Below are positions 47,942-58,823 of a stretch of 64,000 nt of DNA, piece after piece. The translations under genes were made by a program, and so were the position numbers. Location: assembly GCF_026914185.1 (NCBI RefSeq), contig NC_070565.1, positions 3,782,001 through 3,846,000 of the forward strand, in the 5' to 3' direction. The first letter of the stretch is position 1, and each line of letters starts with the position of its first letter. Origin of the DNA: Puccinia triticina. Its lineage: Eukaryota; Basidiomycota; Pucciniomycetes; Pucciniales; Pucciniaceae. The notes beneath the pieces are model-generated. The model was not told the origin of the DNA, did not search any database, and worked only from the letters and a program-made list of their open reading frames with translations.

Positions 47942-48337
47942 TACCCCCCACCTATAAAAGATGACTATGGGGGGTGGCGTCAGTCCTCAAAAATGGATGA
48001 TCCTGAACGGTGAGGGTGATAATTTGGTGGTTGTTTGGAGCGTTGGCCTTGGCCATGTACATCTTGGGTTGAGTTGCGTGCTGGTTGAGTAGCAAAGAGT
48101 GGTGTCTTGTTGTGTTGGTTGGTCCTGATGTTGTTGGTCTTGATAGTTAGTGGCAGATCGTGAAATTGTTGGGTATTCTTCAAATGAAAATAGGACGGGA
48201 AATTGGGTGGGGGTGTGAGCGGCGATCAGACAAGCTGGTTGTGGTGTGTTAACGGGAAGATGGGGCATCATTGGGCAGAAACCGCTATTTGGATGAGTGG
48301 CTATTGGTCTTGGGTTCTTCACTGTAGAAATGTGGCC
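47942..48337 (-). other. Retroelement 3' sequence without a recognisable domain
   Basis: A Pro/Thr/Gln-rich frame lies at 47987-48322. No reverse transcriptase, RNase H or integrase is present, so Pol appears to be deleted from this element. Confidence 0.35.
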
Positions 48338-49018
48338 TCATAAGCCACGTCCCTTATGGAGGAGGTGCAGGGTCTTGTGGGTTTTAGGGGGATTGCACAC
48401 ATACCCCTCAGTTGGCCCTATGATTGAGTTGGAGATCAGGGTGTTGAGTGATTTGTCAAACACCTCAGTTGCCTCAAACGTTTGGATTGTGGTGGCTTCA
48501 TTGTCTTCAGTCACCATCTCTTCCTCTTCATTGTATCCTTGGGCAACAATGTCGTCCAATTCCTTGATGGCCGCCGTCAATGTGACCGTCATGCTTGAGT
48601 ATAGGTCGCTTGGCTCGTCCAAGACGCTTGCCACTCCAGCTGGTCGCGAGGTCGCTTGACCCGCCGTGGCGTTAGGGGGACGGGGGCTTGGGCCTCTTGC
48701 AGAGCTCCATGGTAGGGGGGCAGTGTAGCTCGGTGGTTTCAGTGGCGCTACATAGGATGGAGGGAATTCAACCCTCCCTCTGGCGTGTTTGTTGGTGCAA
48801 GATCCATTCGGCATGCCGCAGTGTCCTCTGCACCAGTGGCAGCGGCCCATCAAATCCAAGTATGAGTGGATTTGCCAGCGCAGATTGTCCGACAAGGTCC
48901 CCGTGGCTCTAGGTTCGGTGGTTGCAGTAACATTTGTGGATGCCGTTGTCGGTTGCGCTCTGGGTTGGTTTGTCGGTGCTCGAGCCAGGAGAGCGTTGTG
49001 GTGTTCAGTCCGGTACAC
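48338..49018 (-). pseudogene. Gag C-terminal part with zinc knuckle-like motif
   Basis: The frame includes LSDNLRWQIHSYLDLMGRCHWCRGHCGMPNGSC, a Cys-rich segment like the CCHC knuckle region of fungal gypsy Gags. A Pro-rich linker (VAPLKPPSYTAPLPW) and an acidic tail (YNEEEEMVTEDNE) follow. It is on the same strand as the Gag pieces at 49658-59348 and downstream of them, so it is probably the same protein. The exact join across 49019-49657 is unclear. Confidence 0.55.
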
Positions 49019-49657
49019 GCGGTGTCAAGATCAAAATGCACAATGGCGCGCGGATTGGCGCGCAGGCTCTCTCTTCCTCTTATATGTAGTTCTGTGTCCA
49101 TTTTCTCATTTTCTTTCTTTTCCTTATTTCTACCTTTGTCTACTGTTTTGTTTCTTATCTGCGCGTGTTGGATGGTTTGGCTATGTGGTGGGTTGGTTTT
49201 GTCTGAGTTTTGTTGGTTTTGTTTTGGTTTTGTTCTTTTTGTTTGTTTCTTCTTTCTGTTGGGTTTGTTGCGCGCATGGGTGTATGATGAAGGTCCCGCT
49301 GCGTGCTGCGCCCGGAGTCTAAGTTCTGTCCAAACTTAGATGATGGGACGGCATGGGAGACACTCTGAACCATATTTTCCCCATCAAAATTTTATTGATC
49401 ACGGTTACTCATTGCTGTCTTGAGCATCTTCAGAGCTTTATCTCTCCCAACAATCTGGGATACCTTCTTATCACGCACGTGGCGTTCTCTGTTGATCCCC
49501 CTCACTCTGACCCCGCCTTCCGGCGCCCCTCGACGATCTTCTCTTCGCGAATCTTCCTCATCTTTCTCAGCTCCCTTCCCCTTCCTCTTCAATAAATACA
49601 ACCCCGCCGACGCGCGCTCAACGCTGTCGTAAATCAAACACCCCCCTTACCTCATTG
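49019..49657 (-). other. Unassigned link between Gag pieces
   Basis: A basic/acidic frame at 49392-49637 (GKGAEKDEEDSRREDRRG..KVSQIVGRDKALKML) may be part of Gag in a shifted frame. Plus-strand frames here are T/G-rich shadows. Confidence 0.3.
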
Positions 49658-50018
49658 CTAACAGATCCCCCCCTTTTTTTTTGCAACCATCCCCGGAGGG
49701 CATTCTCCCAACCTTTCCCCTCCAACAACTGCCGTCACCTGGCACGGACGGAGTTCCACAGTGTTGAAGAAGATGCGAACACGTTTTGCAAAACGCCTGT
49801 AATCGAACGGCATGGTTTCGAGTATCTCAAATTTGAGGACGTCGGCTTGGATCTCAGTGGGTAGCCCGCCGCTTAGCCATTTGGCGAGGCCAAGATCCGA
49901 GATCTTCAAGGGGTCAGAGTCGTAGTTGATCATGCGTTGGAGGGTTCGGGCCCTCATCTTGTATTGTGCAAAGGTCTCCGTGGCCTCCATTTTGAGGGAC
50001 TGGATCTTTTCCTTCAGT
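49658..50018 (-). pseudogene. Gag middle part, continued from 56749
   Basis: On the minus strand the frame starts right after the CACTA-like element: LKEKIQSLKMEATETFAQYKMRARTLQRMIN..LAKWLSGGLPTEIQADVLKF..FDYRRFAKRVRIFF. It continues the Gag at 56749 with one copy of the 3-bp duplication. This is the capsid-like part of a Ty3/gypsy-type Gag. It ends at a stop at 49658. Confidence 0.8.
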
Positions 50019-50535
50019 CACTACCAAGATGGATGAATTTGCGGTGTTGTATATTGATCAATTTTTTTTTATTCCTCTTGATACCTTTATCTGTGTTGCA
50101 TGTCTCCTTAATATTCTTCTATAATCTCTCTCCTTCCCCCTATATTTGCTTCAAGCCACAGGAATCTTTTTTTTTTGCCTGATAACATTCATAAATTTCT
50201 ACATACACCATTCAATTCTTCATGAAAAAAAAAAAACATTGCAAGGTTTAGGATTAATCCAGGGTGGCTGGGGGTCTTAATTTTTTTTCTTTTTTTTTTA
50301 CTTCAACAATTGATGTTATCAGAAGTCTCCAAATCTATTTTTTTTCAAAAAAGGGAAAACATTGACCCCTGACCTCTCTCATGATACCATCCTGCACACA
50401 TTGTTAATTTGGTTGGTTTAACTTCCTCAAGATATTGCACATCATACTTGAAGTGCTACGTGTATAGAAGGCCTTTTTGGAATTAGTTTCCAAATTACCA
50501 TGGTTTAGCATATTTGTGCCAGGTTCTTTTTTTTA

Positions 50536-51423
50536 GGGGCAGGCTAAATCCACACTAAAAAATTACTTCATCCACTCCAAAAATGGAGTGAACAGTAGTC
50601 CACTCCAACTTTCATTGGAGTGAACCATAGTCTACTCCAAATTTTGTTGGAGTGAACAAATTTACACTCCAAAAAAGCCTGTTTTTTGGAGTGGAACCAT
50701 GATGCACTCCAAAAATTTTGGAGTAAACCCAATCCCACTCCAAAAATATTTTTTCCAAGCAATTTTTTTTCATTTTTTTTTTTGGAGTGCACAGATGTTC
50801 ATTCCAAATTTATTGAAGTGGATTAAGGTTTCTCAAATTTAAAAAAATGCAATTTTAAATCTGTACAATTGAAACTTGCATGTAACTTTGAAAAATGTAT
50901 ATTCCAAGTTCTTGAGGTGGAGTACCAGGAAAACTTTAGGGCAGTAGTAGGCAGGTGACATGAACCAACCAAATTTAATCCCCTTGAATTTATTTCTGGT
51001 TCAGGTTTTAGTCATTGTAGAAACTGAAAACATCTTACATACATCATTTTTGATGTATTTCAAATACACATATGATGCTGACATAAGGTTTCATTCCTCT
51101 TTAAGAACCCTGACTTCTTTTACTGCAATACTGTTGAAAAACACTCCAATAAATTTGGAGTGAAAATCTGTGCACTCCAAAAAAAATGAATCATTTTACC
51201 TTAGAGAAAATATTTTTGGAGTGGAATTGGGTTTACTCCAAAATTTTTGGAGTGCATCATGGTTCCACTCCAAAAAACAGGCTTTTTTGGAGTGTAAATT
51301 TGTTCACTCCAACAAAATTTGGAGTAGACTATGGGTCACTCCAATGAAAGTTGGAGTGGACTACTGTTCACTCCATTTTTGGAGTGGATGTAGTAATTTT
51401 TTGGTGTGGATTTAGCCTGCCCC
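50536..51423. mobile_element. hAT-type hairpin MITE (GGAGTG family), 888 bp
   Basis: The ends GGGGCAGGCTAAATCCACAC are inverted, and the two arms are nearly identical for about 290 bp. The duplication is TTTTTTTA (50528-50535 and 51424-51431). The undisturbed target is visible in the opposite arm of the host element at about 56229-56237. Short GGAGTG..CACTCC hairpins fill both arms, so it is a hairpin of hairpins. A 300-bp AT-rich centre separates the arms. Confidence 0.93.
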
Positions 51424-51539
51424 TTTTTTTATCTACTTTTCGTCAACCACAGATTAATGAGGAATATTTCCACATAAAATTTCATTGGAAAATTGTTCTG
51501 CGTAGAAAACCCAGAAATATTGTGTTTGGGGTCACATCC

Positions 51540-52801
51540 ATTATGCAGCAGCTACAATGTAATCAGTTGCCAAATATCACTACTGTGTTAGTTTCTTGGT
51601 GTTTCTGCCACTATATCTCATCCCAGCATGGGAATCCTTCTGCCATATGGTTAGCAATATGTACACAAGCCCCCAAAGTTTCATTGTGTACCTTTACTGA
51701 CCACAAAACCTCCAAATGTAGCAGCTACAGTCTCATCAGTTCCCAAATATCACTACTTTGGTAGTTTTTTGGTGTTTCTGCAACTATATCTCATCCCAGC
51801 CGGAAAATCCTTCTGCCAAATGGTTAGCAAAATGTATACAGGCCTCCAAAGTTTCATTTTGTAACTTTAATGACCACAAAACCCCCAAATGTAGCAGCTA
51901 CAGTCTGATCAGTTCCCAAATATCACTACTTTGGTAGTTTCTTGGTGTTTCTGCCACTATATCTCATCCCAGCGTGGGAATCCTTCTGCCATATGGTTAC
52001 CAAAATGTTTGGAGGCCCCCAAAGACTCATTATGTACCTTTAATCACCACAAAACCCCCAAATGTAGCAGCTACAGTCTGATCAGTTCCCCAATATCACT
52101 ACTTTGGTAGTTTCTTGGTGTTTCTGCCACTATATCTCATCCCAGCGTGGGAATTCTTCCGCCATATGGTTACCAAAATGTTTACAAGCCCCTGGTCAGT
52201 AAAGGTACATAATGAATCATTGGGGGCCTGTAAACATTTGGACAATTATATGGCAGAACAATTCCCACGCTGGAATGAGATATAGTGGCAGAAACACCAA
52301 GAAACTACCAAAGTGGTGATATTTGGGAACTGATCAGACTGTAGCTTCTACATTTGGAGGTTTCTTGGTCAGTAAAGGTACATGATGAACCTATGGGGGC
52401 CTCTAAACATTTTGGTAACCATATGGCAGCAGGATTCCCGCGCTGGGATGAGATATAGTGGCAGAAACACCAAGAAACTACCAAAGTAGTGATATTGGGG
52501 AACTGATCAGACTGTAGCTGCCACATTTGGGGGTTTTGTGGTGATTAAAGGTACATAATGAGTCTTTGGGGGCCTCCAAACATTTTGGTAACCATATGGC
52601 AGAAGGATTCCCACGCTGGGATGAGATGTAGTGGCAGAAACACCAAGAAACTACCAAAGTAGTGATATTTGGGAACTGATTAGACTGTAGCTGCTACATT
52701 TGGGGGTTTTGTGGTCAGTAAAGATACATAATGAATTATTGGGGGCCTCTAAATGTTTTGGTAACCATATTGCAGAAGGATTCCCCGGCTGGGATGAGAT
52801 A
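51540..52801. repeat. Palindromic array of a ~175-bp unit
   Basis: Four forward units (landmark gtagcagctacag at about 51718, 51893 and 52067; a variant at 51543) are followed, around a centre near 52200, by inverted units (52339, 52511 and 52686). Each unit contains tttcttggtgtttctgccac and atctcatcccagcgtggg. The last inverted unit is cut by the hAT insertion at 52802 and resumes at 56039. Confidence 0.92.
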
Positions 52802-53019
52802 TAGGCTTGAGAATTGGGCCGGGTTGGCCCATGGGCAACCCGCGCCAGAGCTCTCGGGTTGGTGCGGGTTGTGTTTTTTTTAGGTCCCACGCCTAAATGG
52901 GCTTGCCCAATGGGCACCTGAGTTTGAATAGCGGGTTTTGGGCAGCCCCTGGGCACCCATGGAATTTCAGTGTTGTTGAATCAAGATTCAAAACTCAACA
53001 AGTCAACACCCAAAAAGCT

Positions 53020-55324
53020 ATGTCCGACTCTATCGCCCCTACCCCGTCTTCAACTCAACAGCCTTGTGATGAAAACAGTATCAGCCAGGTCACCAAGAAA
53101 TGCCGACATACCAGCAATGTTTGGGAACATTTCAATGTGGAAGGTGCTTATTTCACTTTGAAACATTCATGAGCTTCATGACGGCCTAGTGCCTACTGAT
53201 GTGTCTTCCTTTGTTTTTTTAGGTTTGGGTGACCACAAACGAGCAATCTGTAGATACTGTACGACTGACCTTTCTGCGCGTACATCTCTGGGAACGAGTC
53301 ACCTCCAACGTCACCTTCTCAATTGCAAGCAGAGTCCGTTGTTCCAAGGAAACAGCAAATCTAGCAAGACAAAATGGAAATTCTCCCAAGAAATTTCTTG
53401 TGAACTTCTGGCAAAAATGATCATTGTGCATGAGTATCCTTTCCGGCTGGTAGAACACAACTTCTTTGTCAAATTTGTTTGCTCTTTGAACCCTGAATTC
53501 AAGATGCTCAGTTGACACACGGTGCGCAATGATTGCTTGAAGATTTACAATCAGATTAAACAATCCATTGTGGAGGAACTCTCATCCATCCGACAAGTTG
53601 GACTGACAACTGATTTGTGGACGTCTCGGGATCAAACTGGATACATGGTGGTCATGGCTCACTTCATCAACGACAAGTGGGAGCTGAAAAAGTGAATCAT
53701 TGGATTCAAGCCCCTTGCTTCACCTCACACTGGCGTGGCGATAGCCGATCGCATGCACGAAACGATGTTAGAGTGGAATCTTCTGGAAAAATGCAGCTTC
53801 ATCACTCTTGATAACGCTTCAACCAATGATGCTGCAGTCCGAAGGCTCCAGAAGATAATTTCCAATCGATTTCCTGGAGGACTGGATGCTCAAGGTGCTT
53901 ACTTCCATGTTCAATGCGTTGGACATGTCATAAACCTAGTGGTGAAAGACGGACTACAATCCGTCCATCAAGGGCTACTTAAACTTTGTGCTTCGGTGAA
54001 ATACATCCGAAGTTCTCCTGCTAGAAAACAGGCCTTTGAAGAAGCTGTTGATTTGTGTGGTATAATCGTGACAAGACGCCCTACACTCGATGTTGCTACA
54101 CGATGGAACTCGACATTTTTCATGATTGACTCAGCTCTGCCATTTAAGCTAGCTTTCGAAAGGCTTTCTGTGACTGAATCCTCCTACAATTCATATCCAA
54201 CCCCCGCTGAGTGGGTGAAATTGACGCATATGCGAGACTTCTTGGAGATTTTTCACAAGGGTAAGCTCTATTTCAAGCAATACCATTACGAGCAAATTGT
54301 AACTTTTCTTGTTTTCTTTTTTTCTGCAAAAGCTACGGTGGATCTCTCTGGTACTCAGTACCCAACCTCAAATCTTATTTTCAAGATAATGACGAAGCTC
54401 AATAAATGTATTATCAAAGCTCAGAATGTTCTTAACACTCTGAATGTTCTGAACATTCCAAACAATTATCACTCTCTGAACGATCTTAACGCTCCAAACG
54501 ATCTTAACGCTCCAAACGTTCTTAACGCTCCAAACGTTCTTAACGCTCCAAACGTTCTTAACGCTCCAAACGTTCTTAACGCTCCGAACGGTCTTACTGA
54601 TTTGAACGGTCTTACCGCTCCGAAGGATCTTGGCCCTCTGAATGATAGGAGTAGCTCATTGATTGGAATTGCTGCAGAATCAATGCATCAAAAGTTCAAC
54701 AAGTATTGGAAGCCGTTGCAAACTTTTGCTTCCCTAGCAATCATTTTTGATCCACGATACAAACTTGATTTTCTCTGGTTTTACTTCTTGAACAATCTCG
54801 GACTCGGAGAAGATGCAAGCAAAGTGCAATTAATTCGCATCAGAGAGCTCCTCACCGAATATTTTTCCAGCTACGCACCCAAACCAGAAAGTATTCTCCC
54901 TAGAGAGAATGTTTCTGCAAATTCACAAAATCTTCTCGACGATGATGAAGATGATAAATTTCTTCAGTTTCTTGCTACCACTAAAGGCACCCCAAACCCA
55001 ACATCTCTCACCTCCGAGCTTGATCTTTACCTCAAGCAACCCAATGTTGTAGTCACAAAGGGGCAGCACTTTAACATCCTTGAGTGGTGGAAAGTCCATC
55101 AGTCTGAACTCCCTCACCTCTCCGAACTCGCCAAGACATTGCTGACGGCACCAATGACCTCTGTAGCTTCGGAATCAGCCTTCTCAACTGGTGGTCGCAT
55201 TCTGGATGAGTATAGAAGTCAGCTTCATATAACCATGGTTGAAGCCTTGATCTGTGCCCAAGACTGGTTGAGACACGAGTCCAACACAGCAAATATTGTT
55301 GATGTTCTCAGTGAGGAGGATTGA
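53020..55324 (+). pseudogene. hAT transposase, two nonsense codons
   Basis: ATG at 53020 begins exon 1. A 79-bp intron (53144-53222, AAG|GTGCTT..TTTTAG, phase 1) is followed by a BED zinc finger (WEHFN..CRYC..SHLQRHLLNC). Then come the catalytic core (TTDLWTS, SFITLDNASTND, CVGHVINLVVKDGL) and the hAT C-terminal dimerisation domain (ILEWWKVH..LLTAPMTSVASESAFSTGGRILDEYRSQL). TGA at 53513 and at 53693 interrupt an otherwise unshifted frame; CGA (Arg) fits both places. An in-frame 18-bp minisatellite (NVLNAP units, about 54420-54640) expands the middle of the protein. Total about 740 codons. It would cut and paste hAT ends if not for the stops. Confidence 0.93.
54420..54640 (+). repeat. In-frame 18-bp minisatellite in the transposase
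   Basis: Units aacgttcttaacgctcca, variant outside and near-identical in the middle, encode NVLNAP/NDLNAP. The period of 18 keeps the reading frame. Confidence 0.92.
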
Positions 55325-56748
55325 GTTCATTGTATTACAATCATTTTCTGGTTTTTGTTCAACCAATCTTTCTTTGTGAAATTTCCTTTTTTATTTGTAT
55401 CTATTTACATTCTTCGGCAAAGACCTGATTAGATCCGAAGATCGTGGCAGGTGATATGAGGGGGAGTAGCCGCTTGACGAGCTGGTGTGTTTCTCAAAAA
55501 CCATACATGACAACGCTCTGAGGCACACATCGCAAAGGACAAGCTTCGCGTTGAGTGGACACTTGCTATAGACTTTTCCTACGCTTGGTTTCTTTGGCTG
55601 GTAATTTGCCATGCGTCGGGACTTGGATCTGGTAGGCTAATCCGGGTGTCAGATAAAGCGATAGTGAGACTTGGCAAGGCAATAACATCTGCAACTAAAA
55701 AATATATATCAAGAGAGAAGAAAGCCACCATCAGATCTTGCTTTCTCTCTTTCTATAACAGTTTTTTTTTTTGGAAGGGCAGGAGGTGAAGGGGTACTTG
55801 CCTTGAGTCGAAGTCGGAATCCTGGATCTTGGCTGAGCTCACAACTACAAGTGCTCGTTTGTGGGTCTGACCCGAGTCCGACCCAATGAAATCAGTAACC
55901 CGGCCCAGCCCAACCCGTTTTGGGTTGGGCCATTCCAAGAGTCCCACGGATCTTGGCCCATCCAATTGTGTTCGGACCCTTGTCGGGCCAAACAAAAACT
56001 GAGTGGGCTAGTATGGGCCGGCCCAATTATCAACCCTAATGAGATATAGTGCCAGAAACACCAAGAAACTACCAAAGTAGTGATATTTGGGAACTGATGA
56101 GACTGTAGCTGCTGCATAATGGATGTGACCCCAAACACAATATTTCTGGGTTTTCTATGCAGAACGATTGTTCAATGAAATTTTATGTGGAAATATTCCT
56201 CATTAATCTGTGGTTGACAAAAAGTAGATAAAAAAAAGAACCTGACACAAATATGCTAAACCATGGTAATTTGTAAACTAATTTTGAAAAGGCCTTCTAT
56301 GCATGTAGCACTTCAAGTATGATGTGCAATATCTTGAGGAAGTTAAACCAACCAAATTAACAATGTGTGCAGGATGGTATCATGAGAGAGGTCAGGGGTC
56401 TGTTTTTCCTTTTTTGAAAAAAAGTAGATTTGGAGACTTCTGATAACATCAAGCGTTGAAGTAAGAAAAAAGAAAAATAATTGAGACCCCTCAGCCACCC
56501 TGGATTAATCCTAAAACTTGCAACGTTTTTTTTTTCATGAAGAATTGAATGGTGTATGTAGAAATTTATGAATGTTATCAGGCAAAAAAAAAAAAAAGAT
56601 TCCTGTGGCTTGAAGCAAATACAGGGGGAAGGAGAGAGATTATAGAAGAGTATTAAGGAGACATGGAACACAGACAAAGGTACCAAGAGGAATAAAAAAC
56701 AATTGATCAATATACAACATCGCAAATTCATCCATCTTGGTAGTGAGT

Positions 56749-57398
56749 CCCTGGCGCCAGCGTACCGGGAGAGCCGCCTCAAATAAAGTTTGTTTGAATT
56801 TGTTCCAGGGCTTCTTGAGGTGCTTTCTTGCTTTGTTCAAGTATACCAATAAGATATTTGTTTCCTTGATGAGCGTGCTGGCGATCCTGATCTTATTGTT
56901 GGTAACGGTAACCTTTTTGGTGTTGAAAAAAATCTCTAGTGCCTGGATCCAGGCCAAAAATGCCTTGGTCTCTTGGTAGGGCCCTATGTAGGATGGGCCG
57001 TCGGATTTGCGGAACCTACGGAGGTCAATACAGTTGTCTGGTGGGGTGGTTGGGCGTGGTGGGGCTGTTTGTTGAGTTGTTGTACGGATCAGGGTCTCCT
57101 GCAGTCGGGCAAAGCGCTCTTCGTTTGCCCTTCCCCGTTCCTCCGCGGCCGCTTGAGCTATTTGGAAGTGCTCTCGCTTGTTCCTCTGCGGCTTTTTGCG
57201 CAGCCAGCGCTCTGGTGTCCGCGGCAGGTTGCGCATCTAGATTGGCCTGCTGAAGTGTCAACATCAGACTTTGTAGCTGTGCCACGAAAGAGTTTTCCGC
57301 TTGAGGACCGGGGGCTGATGATGAGGCTTGCGGTGCATTCGGGGGCGGGTCAGAGTTTGCGCCTGGTCTTTCTCCATGTGCCATGGTGATTGATTGGG
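56749..57398 (-). pseudogene. Gag, second part
   Basis: The frame continues from 58824 after the solo LTR: QSITMAHGERPGANSD.., an Ala/Gln-rich coiled coil (LMLTLQQANLDAQPAADTRALAAQKAAEEQ), then IDLRRFRKSDGPSYIGPYQETKAFLAWIQALEIFFNTKKV..PVRWRQGL. This is typical of the N-terminal and capsid part of Ty3/gypsy Gag. The internal Met at 57384 is not the start. A frame change near 57130-57230 is needed to join the two halves. It is cut by the CACTA-like element at 56745. Confidence 0.8.
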
Positions 57399-57636
57399 TG
57401 ACAGCTCTGTTTATGAAGCTTAGGGCAAAAACCCGTCAAAATAAGGGTTTTTAGCCCTAGCACTATAACTGTGCTGATGTAAACACTGGTAATTTAAATT
57501 ACCAAGCTTGTTACGTGGCAAATATGGCCACTACAAGGTTTTTAACACTCTGTAACAGAGGAGAAATTAATTATGTAATTAATAATATGTAATTATTAAT
57601 TACAGGGAATTAATTTGGCGTAAAAGTAGGTGGTAA

Positions 57637-57883
57637 CACTGCAAAAAAAACTGTGTCAACTGTGAGCAGTTGACATGCGGTAACTCTGAGGAAGCTTGTG
57701 GTGTTACACCAGCCTTACCCAAGGTTTGACTCAACCAAAGCGTCAATGCACAGTCACTGTGCACCTTGCACAGTGACTGTGCCAACAAAGGCACTTGTGC
57801 ATTCAGGTGGAGTTACAATGGTAGCTTGGCTTGAGTATCCTGCATGTCAACTGCAAGCAGTTGACCAAGTTTTTTTTGCAGTG
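57637..57883. mobile_element. MITE with CACTG ends, 247 bp
   Basis: Inverted ends CACTGCAAAAAAAACT extend about 45 bp with few mismatches. TAA is duplicated on both sides (57634-57636 and 57884-57886). The sister LTR lacks the insert. The interior has three further palindromes (gtcaactg..cagttgac twice; gcacagtcactgtgc / gcacagtgactgtgc). The TSD suits PIF/Harbinger while the CACTG start recalls CACTA; class undecided. Confidence 0.88.
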
Positions 57884-58380
57884 TAAGCGCTTAAACTGAT
57901 TGGCTGCTTGACAGAGGCGGTGGTCTTACTGCAACTACTTATAAGGATAAAGCTTTAAATATACTAATAAGGGATTTTTGATGATTTAAAGGGTTTAATC
58001 CAGTGGATTTTACGTGCTGGGGATGGTTTATAAGGAAAAGTGGCTACAAATGTAGCAGAGGAGAATATTCACGGCAAACTTACAGTTTATGGGTGGTGAA
58101 TGGTCTGGGGGATCTTTTCCTGAGGGCCAAATGGGCCTCTATTTATAGAGGGGACTTCAGTGGGCGTAAACACTGAGTCCTTTTCTCCCTATGGGAGTAT
58201 CCAGGGGTGTAGCCGTGAAAAGGGCTTGGCTGTGGGTAATTTAATTGTATTGTAATAGACTAATTTCCCTGACTCTGTCACATGACATGTTTATAACCAA
58301 TTGTCATGTGAAAGAGCTTCAGTAGAAGTCGACATAATACTTTCACGGGGTATTTTTACACGAGTAATATTACTCATTAA

Positions 58381-58563
58381 TTATGGTGTTCAGAGTTGGT
58401 TTGCATAATTTTATGCATGCATAAATCATAAAATCATAAAATCTTTTTTGCAGGGGATATGACTGTCTGATTATGTAATACAAAATTTCCTCACCAAAAT
58501 ATTTTTATGATTTTATGATTTATGCGTGCATAAAATTATGCAAACCAACTTTGAACACCATAA
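58381..58563. mobile_element. AT-rich foldback MITE, ~183 bp
   Basis: Inverted arms of about 60 bp start TTATGGTGTTCARAG and include gcataattttatgc. The sister LTR near 31440 shows the empty site (attaatgtac). The duplication is TA-rich and cannot be fixed exactly. Confidence 0.82.
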
Positions 58564-58823
58564 ATGTACAACAGTTTAATCTTATGTACATTGTTTGTTT
58601 TACTAAATTTATGTATGTAATACTATTTTTGGGCGCTTTCTGGGGCCAATTCTTATTTATACAATTAGTACATGAAGGAATAGGAATAAGGGGGTACTTT
58701 AAGTGGGTGACCCCCCTTAATTTATGATGAGGAATATGATTCTGCAATAATAATTTAATTATTATCATTATTTACTAAGTTATTGCAGTCTTTTGGATAC
58801 TTAATGTATCTCTAAGGCTGACA

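Larger units (their letters stand above)
52802..56038 (+). mobile_element. hAT transposon, 3.2 kb, with transposase
   Basis: Termini TAGGCTTGAGAATTGGGCC / GGCCCAATTATCAACCCTA are imperfect inverted repeats with the TAGG start common in hAT. A perfect 8-bp duplication ATGAGATA is at 52794-52801 and 56039-56046. The transposase gene lies at 53020-55324. GC-rich gggcc/ggcccg motifs next to both ends may be subterminal binding sites. Bases 55325-56038 hold only minor minus-strand frames. Confidence 0.95.
50019..56745. mobile_element. CACTA-like element with ~700-bp TIRs, 6.7 kb with nested insertions
   Basis: The ends are CACTACCAAGATGG and its reverse complement. The 3-bp duplication AGT (50016-50018 and 56746-56748) fits CACTA (CMC/EnSpm). 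The inverted arms are very long: 50019-50535 plus 51432-51620 against 56745 to about 56040. The interior is a palindromic array of a 175-bp unit. No CACTA transposase is present. A GGAGTG element (50536-51423) and a hAT transposon (52802-56038) are nested in it. It disrupts a Gag frame exactly between CT and G of a Leu codon. Confidence 0.85.
57399..58823 (-). mobile_element. Solo LTR (TGTCAGCC family) with two MITEs inside
   Basis: On the minus strand it starts TGTCAGCCTTAG (58823) and ends GCTGTCA (57399). The 5-bp duplication is TTGGG (plus strand: 57394-57398 and 58824-58828). Without its two MITEs it is about 995 bp, against 992 bp for the sister at 31181. It interrupts Gag at a codon boundary, and removing it restores the frame. 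Confidence 0.93.

Noticed and set aside
48688..49339. Plus-strand frames with hydrophobic, T/G-rich translation
   Set aside because: They are opposite to the Gag zinc-knuckle frame or in low-complexity sequence.
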